From Streptomyces sp. ISL-87 (lineage in GTDB: Bacteria > Actinomycetota > Actinomycetes > Streptomycetales > Streptomycetaceae), in the NCBI RefSeq assembly GCF_018614095.1, contig NZ_JAGGOY010000117.1, positions 1-41,099 on the forward strand: a stretch of DNA of 41,099 nucleotides. Direction: 5' to 3'. The first letter of the stretch is position 1, and each line of letters opens with the position of its first letter. The translations under genes were made by a program, and so were the position numbers. The notes under the pieces are model-generated. The model was not told where the DNA came from. It worked only from the letters and a program-made list of their open reading frames with translations, and made no database searches. Shown here piece after piece: positions 15,236-24,465 of this stretch.

Positions 15236-16638
15236 TGACGATTCGCACGAAGCCCCACGAGATCGTCGAGCGGGCCCTGGAGCTGTCCACCGCCGACGGG
15301 TGTGTCGTCATCGCGGACGAGCAGTCCACCGCCAACCTGCGCTGGGCCGGCAATGCCCTGACGACGAACGGCGTCACCCGGGGGCGGCACCTGACAGTCA
15401 TCGCCACGGTCGACGGCAAGGAGGGGACGGCCTCGGGGGTCGTCTCGCGCTCAGCCGTGACCGCCGCGGACCTGGAGCCGCTGGTACAGGCCGCCGAGGC
15501 GGCCGCCCGGGGAGCCGGCCCGGCGGAGGACGCCCAGCCGCTGGTCACCGGGACCCCGGCCTCGCCGGACTTCCTCGACGCCCCGGCCGAGACCTCCTCG
15601 GCGGTCTTCGCGGACTTCGCCCCGGCCCTCGGCGAGGCCTTCGCCCGGGCCCGGGCCGGCGGCCGGGAGCTGTACGGTTTCGCCAACCATGAGCTGGTCT
15701 CCACGTACGTGGGCACCTCGACGGGGCTGCGGCTGCGCCACGACCAGCCCAACGGCACGCTGGAGCTCAACGCGAAGTCCCCTGCTGCTGCCGATGGCCG
15801 GTTGCGTTCGGCCTGGGCCGGCCGCTCGACCCGGGACTTCAAGGACGTGGACCCGACCGTGCTGGACGCGGAGCTCGCCGTACGCCTCGGCTGGGCGGAG
15901 CGGAAGATCGAACTGCCCGCCGGGCGGTACGAGACCCTGCTGCCGCCGACGGCGGTGGCCGACCTCATGATCTACCAGATGTGGTCGGCGGCGGCCCGGG
16001 ACGCGGTGGAGGGCCGGACGGTCTTCTCCAAGCCCGGCGGCGGCACCCGCCTCGGCGAGAAGCTGTCCGAGCTGCCGCTGACCCTGCGCAGCGACCCGAA
16101 CGCGCCGGGCCTGGAGTCCTCGCCGTTCGTGATCGCCCACAGCTCGGGCGACGACGCCTCGGTGTTCGACAACGGCCTGCCGGTCCCGGCGACCGAGTGG
16201 ATCCGGGACGGTGAGCTGAGCCGGCTGACCACGACCCGGCACAGCGCGGGCCTGACCGGGCTGCCGGTCAGCCCCGGCTTCGGGAACCTGCTCCTGGAGG
16301 CGGGCGGCGAGAAGTCGCTGGAGGAGATGGTGGCGGGCACCGAGAGGGGTCTGCTGCTGACCTGCCTCTGGTACATCCGCGAGGTCGACCCGACGATGCT
16401 GCTGCTCACGGGGCTGACCCGGGACGGGGTCTACCTGGTGGAGAACGGGCAGGTCGTCGGCGAGGTCAACAACTTCCGGTTCAACGAGTCCCCGGTGGAC
16501 CTGCTGTCGCGGGCCACAGAGGCGGGCCGAACGGAGAAGACCCTGCCGCGCGAGTGGAGCGACTGGTTCACCCGGGCCGCGATGCCCGCGATGCGGATCC
16601 CGGACTTCAACATGAGCTCGGTCAGTCAAGGGGTCTGA
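15235..16638 (+). CDS. pmbA: PmbA/TldE-type protease partner subunit
   Basis: A 467-aa TldE-type chain that lacks the HExxxH zinc motif and is expected to form the non-catalytic half of the TldD-TldE protease. Family signs are the N-terminal LRWAGNALTTNGVTRG, the central LPAGRYETLLPPTAVADLM, and the C-terminal LTGLTRDGVYLVENGQVVGEVNNFRFNESPVDLL. Its ATG shares a base with the tldD stop codon, showing translational coupling and probable 1:1 production. A small hairpin and tyrS follow. Confidence 0.9.
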   Translation: MTIRTKPHEIVERALELSTADGCVVIADEQSTANLRWAGNALTTNGVTRGRHLTVIATVDGKEGTASGVVSRSAVTAADLEPLVQAAEAAARGAGPAEDAQPLVTGTPASPDFLDAPAETSSAVFADFAPALGEAFARARAGGRELYGFANHELVSTYVGTSTGLRLRHDQPNGTLELNAKSPAAADGRLRSAWAGRSTRDFKDVDPTVLDAELAVRLGWAERKIELPAGRYETLLPPTAVADLMIYQMWSAAARDAVEGRTVFSKPGGGTRLGEKLSELPLTLRSDPNAPGLESSPFVIAHSSGDDASVFDNGLPVPATEWIRDGELSRLTTTRHSAGLTGLPVSPGFGNLLLEAGGEKSLEEMVAGTERGLLLTCLWYIREVDPTMLLLTGLTRDGVYLVENGQVVGEVNNFRFNESPVDLLSRATEAGRTEKTLPREWSDWFTRAAMPAMRIPDFNMSSVSQGV

Positions 16639-16648
16639 GGTGCCTGCC

Positions 16649-16672
16649 TTCCCCGCCTAGACTGGCGGGGAA
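16649..16672 (+). promoter_or_regulatory. Hairpin with a -10-like loop upstream of tyrS
   Basis: TTCCCCGCC and GGCGGGGAA form a perfect 9-bp stem whose loop is TAGACT, a match to the principal-sigma -10. It could end the tldD-pmbA message, or the loop could be the -10 of a tyrS promoter, with the start near 16671. No convincing -35 was seen. No T-box specifier or anti-terminator is visible. Confidence 0.4.
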
Positions 16673-16715
16673 ACCTCAGCTTTCTGTTTCATCTCGCTCA
16701 AGGAGACCCAGAACC

Positions 16716-17981
16716 GTGACGGACATCGTCGACGAACTGAAGTGGCGCGGGCTCTTCGCCCTGTCCACCGACGAAGACTCGCTGCGCAAGGCGTTCGCGG
16801 ACGGTCCTGTCACGTTCTATTGCGGCTTCGACCCGACCGCCGCCTCCCTGCACGTGGGGCACCTGGTTCAGGTGCTCACCGTGCGCCGGCTCCAGCAGGC
16901 CGGGCACCGGCCGCTGGCCCTCGTAGGCGGGGCCACGGGTCAGATCGGTGACCCGCGGCCCACCGCCGAGCGCACCCTGAACGACCCGGAGACGGTCGCG
17001 AACTGGGTGAACCGGCTGCGGGCGCAGATCGAGCCGTACCTGTCCTTCGAGGGCGAGAACGCGGCGGTCATGGTGAACAACCTGGACTGGACGGCGGGTC
17101 TGTCCGCCATCGAGTTCCTGAGGGACATCGGCAAGCACTTCCGCGTCAACAAGATGCTGACGAAGGATTCGGTCGCCCGCCGGCTGGAGTCCGACCAGGG
17201 CATCAGCTACACGGAGTTCAGCTACCAGCTGCTCCAGGGCATGGACTTCCTGGAGCTGTACCGGCGCTACGGCTGCACCCTCCAGCAGGGCGGGTCCGAC
17301 CAGTGGGGCAACCTGACGGCCGGCCTCGACCTGATCCACCGCCTGGAGCCGCACGCGAACGTGCACGCCATGGCGACCCCGCTGATGGTCAAGGCGGACG
17401 GCACCAAGTTCGGCAAGTCCGAGAGCGGGGCCGTCTGGCTCGACCCGGAGATGACCACGCCGTACGCGTTCTACCAGTTCTGGCTGAACGTGGACGACCG
17501 CGATATCTCCACCTACATGCGGATCCTGTCCTTCCAGAGCCGTGAGGAGCTGGAGGCGCTGGAGGCGCAGACCGCCGAGCGGCCGCAGGCGCGTGCCGCC
17601 CAGCGCGCGCTGGCGGAGGAGCTGACCACGCTCGTGCACGGCGCCGGCCAGTGCGCCGCCGTGATCGCCGCGTCGAAGGCGCTGTTCGGCCAGGGCGACC
17701 TGGCGGAGCTGGACGAGGCCACGCTGGCCGCGGCCCTGTCCGAGCTGCCGCACGCCCAGGTCGCGGAGCTGGGCCAGGTCGTGGACCTGCTCGCGGAGAC
17801 GGGCCTGGTCGCCAGCAAGTCGGCCGGACGCCGGACCGTGAAGGAGGGCGGTGCCTACGTGAACAACGTGAAGATCACCGCCGAGGACGCGGTCCCCGCC
17901 AAGGAGGACCTGCTGCACGGGCGCTGGCTGGTGCTGCGCCGCGGCAAGAAGAACCTCGCCGCGGTCGAGGTCACCGGCTGA
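16716..17981 (+). CDS. tyrS: Tyrosyl-tRNA synthetase
   Basis: Charges tRNA-Tyr with tyrosine. The 421-aa class Ic synthetase starts at GTG 16716 behind AAGGAG. It shows YCGFDPTAASLHVGHLVQV (HIGH-type motif as HVGH), GGATGQIGDP, the tyrosine pocket (SYQLLQGMDFLELYRRYGC, QGGSDQWGN), the KMSKS-type loop as KFGKS, and a C-terminal S4 RNA-binding domain (SAGRRTVKEGGAYVNNVKI). An earlier in-frame start would overlap pmbA and lacks homology. A hairpin terminator follows. Confidence 0.96.
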   Translation: MTDIVDELKWRGLFALSTDEDSLRKAFADGPVTFYCGFDPTAASLHVGHLVQVLTVRRLQQAGHRPLALVGGATGQIGDPRPTAERTLNDPETVANWVNRLRAQIEPYLSFEGENAAVMVNNLDWTAGLSAIEFLRDIGKHFRVNKMLTKDSVARRLESDQGISYTEFSYQLLQGMDFLELYRRYGCTLQQGGSDQWGNLTAGLDLIHRLEPHANVHAMATPLMVKADGTKFGKSESGAVWLDPEMTTPYAFYQFWLNVDDRDISTYMRILSFQSREELEALEAQTAERPQARAAQRALAEELTTLVHGAGQCAAVIAASKALFGQGDLAELDEATLAAALSELPHAQVAELGQVVDLLAETGLVASKSAGRRTVKEGGAYVNNVKITAEDAVPAKEDLLHGRWLVLRRGKKNLAAVEVTG

Positions 17982-18033
17982 CGCCAGGTCAGGATGCACA
18001 GCGTAAGACAGCACGGCGTAGGACGCACGGCGG

Positions 18034-18067
18034 AGGGGCCGGTACGGACACTGTCCGGCCGGCCCCT
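18034..18067. terminator. Terminator after tyrS
   Basis: AGGGGCCGG (18034-18042) pairs with CCGGCCCCT (18059-18067), and the interior CGGAC/GTCCG adds a second short stem. It lies between the convergent tyrS and GlsB-type genes and can serve both. Confidence 0.75.
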
Positions 18068-18107
18068 TCGTCATGCCCGGCGGGCGCGCCGCCGGCATGG
18101 CCTCACG

Positions 18108-18386
18108 TCAGGCCATCCGCCGCCTGTTGCCTCGGACCGCCATGTAGATCATGTCGCCCAGCCCCACGATCGCGACGGCCCCGGCCAGCTGGAGCAAGTG
18201 CCGGATCCAGTCGATGCCCCTGGTGTCCTCCACGCCGATCCACCGCGAGACGGCGTTGCCGAGGATCGCGCCGACGATGCCGAAGACGGTGGTCAGCCAC
18301 AGCGGCTGGTGCTGCCTGCCCGGCAGGATGGCCCGGGCTATCAGGCCGAGCACGAAACCGACGATGATCGCCCACAACCACTGCAT
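18108..18386 (-). CDS. GlsB/YeaQ/YmgE family stress-response membrane protein
   Basis: A 92-aa membrane protein of the transglycosylase-associated (YeaQ/GlsB) family. It has three hydrophobic helices: LWAIIVGFVLGLIARAILPG, LWLTTVFGIVGAILGNAVSRW and LLQLAGAVAIVGLGDMIYMAV, with the family glycines (GxxxGxxAR in helix 1, GIVGAxLG in helix 2). In Gram-positive bacteria GlsB anchors or accompanies Asp23-type envelope stress proteins. ATG 18386 is preceded by an AGGAGG-type site. Monocistronic. Confidence 0.88.
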   Translation of the reverse strand: MQWLWAIIVGFVLGLIARAILPGRQHQPLWLTTVFGIVGAILGNAVSRWIGVEDTRGIDWIRHLLQLAGAVAIVGLGDMIYMAVRGNRRRMA

Positions 18387-18577
18387 GACGAGCCTCCTCC
18401 TGGCGCGTTGTGCGCATGTGGGCCCAGTCTCAAACCGTCCGGCCTACCGCGCATTTCGGACAGCACCATTCGGGCCCGGCCAGGAGGGCACCCCCTACTC
18501 CTCGCCACCGGGCGGGCGGCGTACGGTGGAAGCGTCCGGGCCGGGAGTGTCCGGCGAGGCGGATCGGGTGGTGGAGC

Positions 18578-18910
18578 GTGCAGCGGACGAAACGGAACGG
18601 GGCCGAGGTCTTCCGGATCACCGGGGCCCGGATGGGCCTCGCGGAGGACGTGCGGGGCCGCCAGCGCCGGTACGTGATTTCCATGGCCGTCAGAACCCTG
18701 TCGGTCATCGCGACCGTGGTCCTGTGGAACGTGGAACGCCACGTGGCGATCGTGACGCTGGTCGCGGGCGCGCTGCTGCCCTACGTGGCCGTGGTCATCG
18801 CCAACGCGGGGCGCGAGTCGACCCCCTCACTGCCCTCGCACTTCATCCCCGCCCCTGTGCGCCCGGCACTGGGATCGGGAAACCTCAAGAAAACCTCAGA
18901 TCAATCATGA
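18578..18910 (+). CDS. DUF3099 domain membrane protein
   Basis: A 110-aa protein of the DUF3099 family, unknown function, common in actinomycetes. The N-terminus holds the family block EVFRITGARMGLAEDVRGRQRRYVISM, followed by two hydrophobic helices (RTLSVIATVVLWNVE and VAIVTLVAGALLPYVAVVIANAGRE) and a Pro/Ser-rich tail. I chose GTG 18578 because homology starts a few residues later; the GGAG before it is close (2 nt), so a slightly different start is possible. A pair of hairpins follows the gene. Confidence 0.75.
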   Translation: MQRTKRNGAEVFRITGARMGLAEDVRGRQRRYVISMAVRTLSVIATVVLWNVERHVAIVTLVAGALLPYVAVVIANAGRESTPSLPSHFIPAPVRPALGSGNLKKTSDQS

Positions 18911-18954
18911 AGTTCCGGTGCACCGCACCGGGTCCTGCGTGACATACTGCCTAC

Positions 18955-19030
18955 GCGCTCCGCATCCCCCGTCGGAGCGACGGACCGACGCCGGGCAGCT
19001 CCCCCCGTGGCTGCTCGGCGTCGCCCTTCC
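18955..19030 (+). ncRNA. Tandem C-loop hairpins, 6C RNA-like
   Basis: Two adjacent GC stems each carry a run of Cs in a 10-nt loop. Hairpin 1: CGCTCCG (18956-18962) with CGGAGCG (18973-18979), loop containing CCCCC. Hairpin 2: a 14-bp stem (18986-18999 with 19010-19023, one G-T), loop containing CCCCCC. The actinobacterial 6C RNA is defined by two stem-loops with six or so Cs in the loops, so the layout fits. A CATACT -10-like box (18943-18948) lies just upstream. The known streptomycete 6C locus is, as I recall, elsewhere, so this could be a second copy or simply the DUF3099 terminator. Confidence 0.35.
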
Positions 19031-19035
19031 GTTTG

Positions 19036-19041
19036 TAGGGT
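19036..19041 (+). promoter_or_regulatory. -10 box predicting a leaderless transcript
   Basis: TAGGGT lies 7 nt before the GTG at 19049, where the transcript would begin. No ribosome site exists between them. No -35 is obvious. Confidence 0.45.
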
Positions 19042-19048
19042 TGAGGCT

Positions 19049-19303
19049 GTGAACTCCCCTGAGACGGATACGAACACCGGCGACAGCGCGCCCACCTGCT
19101 CCGCCAAGGGCTGCCGTGACGCGGCGGCCTGGGTTCTGGCGTGGAACAACCCGAAGCTGCACACGCCGGAGCGGCGCAAGACCTGGCTGGCATGCGAGGA
19201 GCACCGCGAACACCTCTCCCAGTTCCTGGGGGTCCGCGGTTTCCTCAAGGACGTCGTGAAGATCGACGAGTGGGTGCAGCCGGAGGGCTCGGAACGGCCT
19301 TGA
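19049..19303 (+). CDS. Small Cys/His protein of unknown function
   Basis: An 84-aa cytoplasmic protein starting at GTG 19049 (VNSPETDTNTG). It contains CSAKGCRDAAAWVLAWNNPKLHTPERRKTWLACEEHREHLSQFLGVRGF: a C-x4-C pair and a later C-x2-H suggest a small zinc-binding fold. The hydrophobic and tryptophan-rich core and fully coding-like composition support a real gene. A -10 box 7 nt before the GTG and the lack of a ribosome site point to leaderless expression. It is convergent with moaA. I do not know its function. Confidence 0.72.
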   Translation: MNSPETDTNTGDSAPTCSAKGCRDAAAWVLAWNNPKLHTPERRKTWLACEEHREHLSQFLGVRGFLKDVVKIDEWVQPEGSERP

Positions 19304-19335
19304 GCCCCGGCTGAGGCCCGGCAGAGCCCCGGCTG

Positions 19336-20328
19336 TCAGCCGCCGATCGCCGACATCGGGCGGTCGGGCTGGTGGAAGGACGAGGGGTCGTCGAGGCCGG
19401 AGCCGGCCTTCTTGCCCCACATCGCCACCTTCCACAGGCGGGCGATCTCCTCGTCCGGGGCGCCCGAGCGCAGGGCGCCGCGCAGGTCCGACTCCTCGGT
19501 GGCGAACAGGCACGTACGGACCTGGCCGTCGGCCGTGAGCCTCGTACGGTCGCAGGCGCTGCAGAACGGGCGGGTGACCGAGGCGATGACCCCGACGGTG
19601 GCCGGGCCGCCGTCGACGACCCAGCGCTCGGCCGGGGCGGAGCCGCGCTCGACGGCGCCCTCCTCGGTGAGCGTGAAGCGGGTGCGCAGGGACTCCAGGA
19701 TGTCACCGGCGGTGATCATGCCGTCGCGCTTCCAGCCGTGCTGGGCGTCGAGCGGCATCTGCTCGATGAACCGGAGCTCGTACTCGTTCTCCACGGCCCA
19801 GGCGAGCAGCTCGGGGGCCTCGTCGTCATTGAGCCCGGGCATCAGGACGGCGTTGACCTTGACCGGGGTCAGGCCGGCCTCGCGGGCGGCGGCCATGCCG
19901 TCGATGACGTCCTTGTGCCGGTCGCGGCGGGTGAGGGTCTTGAAGACCTCGGGCCGCAGGGTGTCCAGGGAAACGTTCACACGGTCCAGGCCGGCGGCCT
20001 TGAGGGCCTGCGCGGTGCGCTTGAGACCTATGCCGTTGGTGGTCAGCGACATCTTGGGGCGGGGCTCCAGGGCCGCGCACTGCTCGACGATCCCGACCAG
20101 GCCGGGGCGGAGCAGCGGCTCGCCGCCGGTGAAGCGGACGTCGGTGATGCCGAGCCGGGTGACCGCGATGCGGATCAGGCGGACGATCTCCTCGTCGCTC
20201 AGCAGGTCCGACTTGCCGAGCCACTGCAGTCCCTCTTCGGGCATGCAGTACGTACAGCGCAGATTGCACCGGTCGGTGAGTGAGACACGCAGGTCAGTGG
20301 CCACGCGGCCGTAGGTGTCGAGAAGCAC
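19336..20328 (-). CDS. moaA: GTP 3',8-cyclase MoaA
   Basis: A radical-SAM enzyme that converts GTP to 3',8-cyclo-GTP, the first step of molybdenum cofactor synthesis. The 330-aa protein has the N-terminal cluster motif CNLRCTYC (C21, C25, C28), the SAM site FTGGEPLLRPG, the Arg-rich C-terminal cluster FCSACDRTRLTADGQVRTC, and the conserved C-terminal diglycine (SAIGG) that activates the reaction. GTG 20328 follows GGGGAGGAGG. No other moa gene is near. A 9-bp inverted repeat at 20402-20429 lies upstream and may be regulatory. Confidence 0.95.
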   Translation of the reverse strand: MLLDTYGRVATDLRVSLTDRCNLRCTYCMPEEGLQWLGKSDLLSDEEIVRLIRIAVTRLGITDVRFTGGEPLLRPGLVGIVEQCAALEPRPKMSLTTNGIGLKRTAQALKAAGLDRVNVSLDTLRPEVFKTLTRRDRHKDVIDGMAAAREAGLTPVKVNAVLMPGLNDDEAPELLAWAVENEYELRFIEQMPLDAQHGWKRDGMITAGDILESLRTRFTLTEEGAVERGSAPAERWVVDGGPATVGVIASVTRPFCSACDRTRLTADGQVRTCLFATEESDLRGALRSGAPDEEIARLWKVAMWGKKAGSGLDDPSSFHQPDRPMSAIGG

Positions 20329-20401
20329 TGTGGGCCTCCTCCCCTGTCCGGTTCGTAGAGGTTCGCGCCGCGGTGGATGAGAGTGCGTGCGCTGTATGCG
20401 A

Positions 20402-20429
20402 GCCTACGCGACGGCTGTGACGCGTAGGC
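20402..20429. promoter_or_regulatory. Inverted repeat upstream of moaA
   Basis: GCCTACGCG and CGCGTAGGC pair perfectly around a 10-nt spacer, 74 nt upstream of the moaA start and just after the symporter terminator. It could be an operator for moaA. It lacks the complex fold of a Moco riboswitch. Confidence 0.45.
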
Positions 20430-20452
20430 GTGCCCGAATGAACGAGACGGGA

Positions 20453-20488
20453 CGTGGCCGCGTCGTAGAGAAGTACGACGCGGCCACG
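20453..20488 (-). terminator. Terminator of the DUF485-symporter operon
   Basis: A perfect 15-bp stem (20453-20467 with 20474-20488) and a 6-nt loop lie 36 nt past the symporter stop codon, between it and moaA. Confidence 0.85.
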
Positions 20489-20523
20489 CTGGGTGTTCGG
20501 AGGATGCCGGTCAGGCGCAGGTG

Positions 20524-22149
20524 TCAGTGGGCGCCGGTTCCGGTGAGCGAGCGGACTTCGAGCTCGGCGAACTTCTGCGGGTCGGCCTTCTCCTTGGACA
20601 GCAGGGTTCCCAGCCAGCCGAGGAGGAAGCCGAGCGGGATGGAGATGATGCCGGGGTTCTCCAGCGGGAACCAGTAGAAGTCGGCGTCCTTGAACATCGA
20701 GGTGGGCTTCCCGGACACGACCGGGGAGAACAGCACCAGGACCACCGAGGAGACCAGGCCGCCGTAGATGGACCACAGCGCGCCCTGGGTGGTGAAGCGC
20801 TTCCAGAAGAGGCTGTAGAGGATCGTCGGCAGGTTGGCGGAGGCGGCGACCGCGAAGGCGAGGGCGACCAGGCCGGCGACGTTGAGGTCGCGTGCGAGGG
20901 CGCCGAGGCCGATGGCGACGGCGCCGATGACCACGGTGGACCAGCGGGCGGCCCGGACCTCCTCCTTCTCCGTGGCGTTGCCCTTGCGGATCACGTTCAC
21001 GTAGATGTCGTGCGCGAAGGACGAGGAGGAGGCGAGGGTGAGGCCCGCGACGACCGCGAGGATGGTCGCGAAGGCCACCGCGGAGATCACCGCGAGCAGC
21101 ATCGCGCCGCCGGTGGAGCCGGCGCCGCCGCCGATCTCCTGGGCGAGCAGCGGGGCGGCGGTGTTGCCCGCCTTGTTGGAGGCGATGATGTCGGCCCGCT
21201 TCAGCAGGGCCGCGGCGCCGAAGCCGAGGGCGATCGTCATCAGGTAGAAGCCGCCGATGATGCCGATGGCCCAGTTCACGGACTTACGGGCGGCCTTCGC
21301 GGTGGGCACCGTGTAGAAGCGGATCAGGATGTGCGGCAGGCCGGCGGTGCCGAGGACCAGGGCGAGGCCGAGCGAGATGAAGTCCAGCTTCGTGGTCGCG
21401 TCCTTGCCGTACTTCATACCGGGCTCCAGGAACTTGGCGCCCTGGCCGCTGTTTTCGGCGGCCTTGCCCAGCAGGTCGGAGATGTTGAAGTTGAACTTCA
21501 GCAGCACCAGGAAGGTGATCAGCAGGGCGCCCGCGATGAGCAGGACGGCCTTGACCATCTGGACCCAGGTGGTGCCCTTCATACCGCCGATGGTCACGTA
21601 GACGATCATCAGTACGCCGACCAGCGCGACGATGGCCACCTTGCCGCCGTCACTGGTGATGCCCAGGAGCAGCGAGACGAGCACGCCGGCGCCGGCCATC
21701 TGGGCGAGCAGGTAGAAGATCGACACCACGATGGTGGAGGTGCCCGCCGCGGTCCGGACGGGGCGCTGGCGCATGCGGTACGCGAGCACGTCGCCCATGG
21801 TGTAGCGGCCGGAGTTGCGCAGCGGCTCGGCGACGAGCAGCAGGGCGACCAGCCAGGCCACGAGGAAGCCGATGGAGTAGAGGAAGCCGTCGTAGCCGAA
21901 GAGGGCGATGGCTCCGGCGATGCCGAGGAAGGACGCGGCGGACATGTAGTCGCCGGAGATGGCGAGGCCGTTCTGGAAGCCGGTGAACTGGCGGCCGCCC
22001 GCGTAGAAGTCGGCGGCGTCCTTGGTCTGGCGGCCGGCCCAGATCGTGATGATGAGGGTCGCCACGACGAAGAGGCCGAAGAGGGTCATGATCAGCGGCC
22101 GGTGCTCGGTGGCGCCGGCCGCGACGGTCAGGTGCAGCGGGCCGCTCAC
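20524..22149 (-). CDS. actP: Sodium:solute symporter, acetate permease ActP type
   Basis: A 541-aa sodium:solute symporter with about 13 hydrophobic helices, most like ActP/MctC monocarboxylate transporters (acetate, pyruvate or propionate). Signs are TIWAGRQTKDAADFYAGGRQFTGFQNGLAISGDYMSAASFLG near the N-terminus, GYDGFLYSIGFLVAWLVALLLVAEPLRN, and GGMKGTTWVQMVKAVLLI. A long loop with SSSFAHDIYVNVIRKGNATEKEEV follows the middle helices, as in ActP. Its start overlaps the end of the DUF485 gene by 4 nt, the usual yjcH-actP pairing. The exact substrate is not shown by the sequence. Confidence 0.92.
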   Translation of the reverse strand: MSGPLHLTVAAGATEHRPLIMTLFGLFVVATLIITIWAGRQTKDAADFYAGGRQFTGFQNGLAISGDYMSAASFLGIAGAIALFGYDGFLYSIGFLVAWLVALLLVAEPLRNSGRYTMGDVLAYRMRQRPVRTAAGTSTIVVSIFYLLAQMAGAGVLVSLLLGITSDGGKVAIVALVGVLMIVYVTIGGMKGTTWVQMVKAVLLIAGALLITFLVLLKFNFNISDLLGKAAENSGQGAKFLEPGMKYGKDATTKLDFISLGLALVLGTAGLPHILIRFYTVPTAKAARKSVNWAIGIIGGFYLMTIALGFGAAALLKRADIIASNKAGNTAAPLLAQEIGGGAGSTGGAMLLAVISAVAFATILAVVAGLTLASSSSFAHDIYVNVIRKGNATEKEEVRAARWSTVVIGAVAIGLGALARDLNVAGLVALAFAVAASANLPTILYSLFWKRFTTQGALWSIYGGLVSSVVLVLFSPVVSGKPTSMFKDADFYWFPLENPGIISIPLGFLLGWLGTLLSKEKADPQKFAELEVRSLTGTGAH

Positions 22150-22556
22150 GCTCCGGCCTCCATCCGCTGCTTGATCGCCGTCGCCTTGGGGTCGAGCTCG
22201 GCGGCGGCGTGTCGCGAGTACAGCCAGGCGATCAGGAAGGTCGTCCCGAACTGGGCGAGGCCGAGGACGAGGGCGACGTTGATGTTGCCGAAGAGCTTGG
22301 TCCCCATGAAGCCGCCCGCGTAGTTGGACAGCAGGACGTAGAGCAGGTACCAGGCGATGAAGGCCACGGTGAGCGGAAAGGCGAAGGAGCGGTGGGAGCG
22401 GCGCAGTTCGGCGAACTCGTCACTCTGCTGGACGCGTCCGAACTCTTCGGCCGTCGGGCTCGCCGGTGGCGTTCCCGCGCTGCCGGGCGGCGCTGCTTCT
22501 TCGGTGGTCACGGGGGGCTCTCCTTGTGACGCGGGTGCGGTGGGGACGACGGACAT
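22146..22556 (-). CDS. DUF485 (YjcH-type) membrane protein
   Basis: A 136-aa inner-membrane protein with a 50-residue Pro/Ala-rich N-terminal extension and a DUF485 core: FAELRRSHRSFAFPLTVAFIAWYLLYVLLSNYAGGFMGTKLFG and VALVLGLAQFGTTFLIAWLYSRHAA form two helices. In E. coli yjcH is co-transcribed with actP. Here its last 4 nt overlap the symporter start (ATGA), so it is probably a small accessory of the symporter. ATG 22556 has a strong GGAGG site 7 nt upstream, and a TTGACA box with an inverted repeat sits just before. Confidence 0.9.
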   Translation of the reverse strand: MSVVPTAPASQGEPPVTTEEAAPPGSAGTPPASPTAEEFGRVQQSDEFAELRRSHRSFAFPLTVAFIAWYLLYVLLSNYAGGFMGTKLFGNINVALVLGLAQFGTTFLIAWLYSRHAAAELDPKATAIKQRMEAGA

Positions 22557-22570
22557 AACAACCTCCGTGC

Positions 22571-22602
22571 GGGGGGATGGTGGTGCCGATCCCCCCTGTC
22601 AA
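22571..22602 (-). promoter_or_regulatory. TTGACA box with G/C-run inverted repeat before the DUF485-symporter operon
   Basis: On the minus strand a perfect TTGACA (22602-22597) is followed directly by an inverted repeat whose arms are GGGGGGAT and ATCCCCCC around a 10-nt spacer (22571-22596). The expected -10 would fall inside the repeat but is not canonical. A regulator bound here would block transcription. Confidence 0.45.
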
Positions 22603-22694
22603 CGGCACGGCCGGCGTGTCGGGATGGTTCAACGCCCGACGTTTCTTTGGAAACTGATTCCTCGAACTGATGGCGCAAAGCCGAACGTCGGCAC

Positions 22695-22700
22695 TAGGTT
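22695..22700 (+). promoter_or_regulatory. Candidate -10 box of the subtilase transcript
   Basis: TAGGTT predicts a start near 22707, just before an ATG at 22710 that opens a short leader frame. No good -35 is present. Confidence 0.35.
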
Positions 22701-22714
22701 CACGTGTCATGAAC

Positions 22715-22751
22715 CCGTCCGACGCGAAAAACGCGTCCGGGCGGCTTTTTT
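22715..22751 (+). terminator. Intrinsic-terminator-like hairpin in the subtilase leader (possible attenuator)
   Basis: The left arm (22715-22726, CCGTCCGACGCG) pairs with the right arm (22732-22744) through a 12-bp stem with one bulged C and one G-T, around an AAAAA loop. CTTTTTT (22745-22751) follows. The gene starts only 25 nt later, and the upstream gene points the other way, so the only transcript it could stop is the subtilase message. Confidence 0.6.
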
Positions 22752-22775
22752 CACGACGGATGATGTGGAGAACCC

Positions 22776-24320
<1,545 letters not shown>

Positions 24321-24341
24321 CGATCATTCACGCGTACGCGC

Positions 24342-24382
24342 GGAGGGGCCGGCCGGGGGATCATCCCCCGGCCGGCCCCTCC
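24342..24382. terminator. Bidirectional terminator after the subtilase gene
   Basis: A perfect 19-bp stem (24342-24360 with 24364-24382) and a 3-nt loop TCA lie between the subtilase and the convergent alcohol dehydrogenase gene. Confidence 0.88.
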
Positions 24383-24427
24383 GGCCGTTCTGGCCGTTCT
24401 GGCTGTTCTGGCTGTTCTGGCTGTTCT
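24383..24427. repeat. 9-bp tandem repeat after the terminator
   Basis: Five head-to-tail units of GGC-C/T-GTTCT run from the terminator edge to 24427 and then degrade. The array is non-coding in the annotation, falling between convergent genes. Confidence 0.85.
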
Positions 24428-24465
24428 CGTCGTGCTGGTCGTTCCGGTCGCCGTCGCGCGACCTG

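Noticed and set aside
16639..16715. T-box leader for tyrS
   Set aside because: The leader is under 80 nt with one short hairpin and lacks the T-box sequence and specifier loop.
20329..20523. Molybdenum-cofactor riboswitch before moaA
   Set aside because: Only a simple 9-bp repeat is present, without the conserved multi-stem fold.
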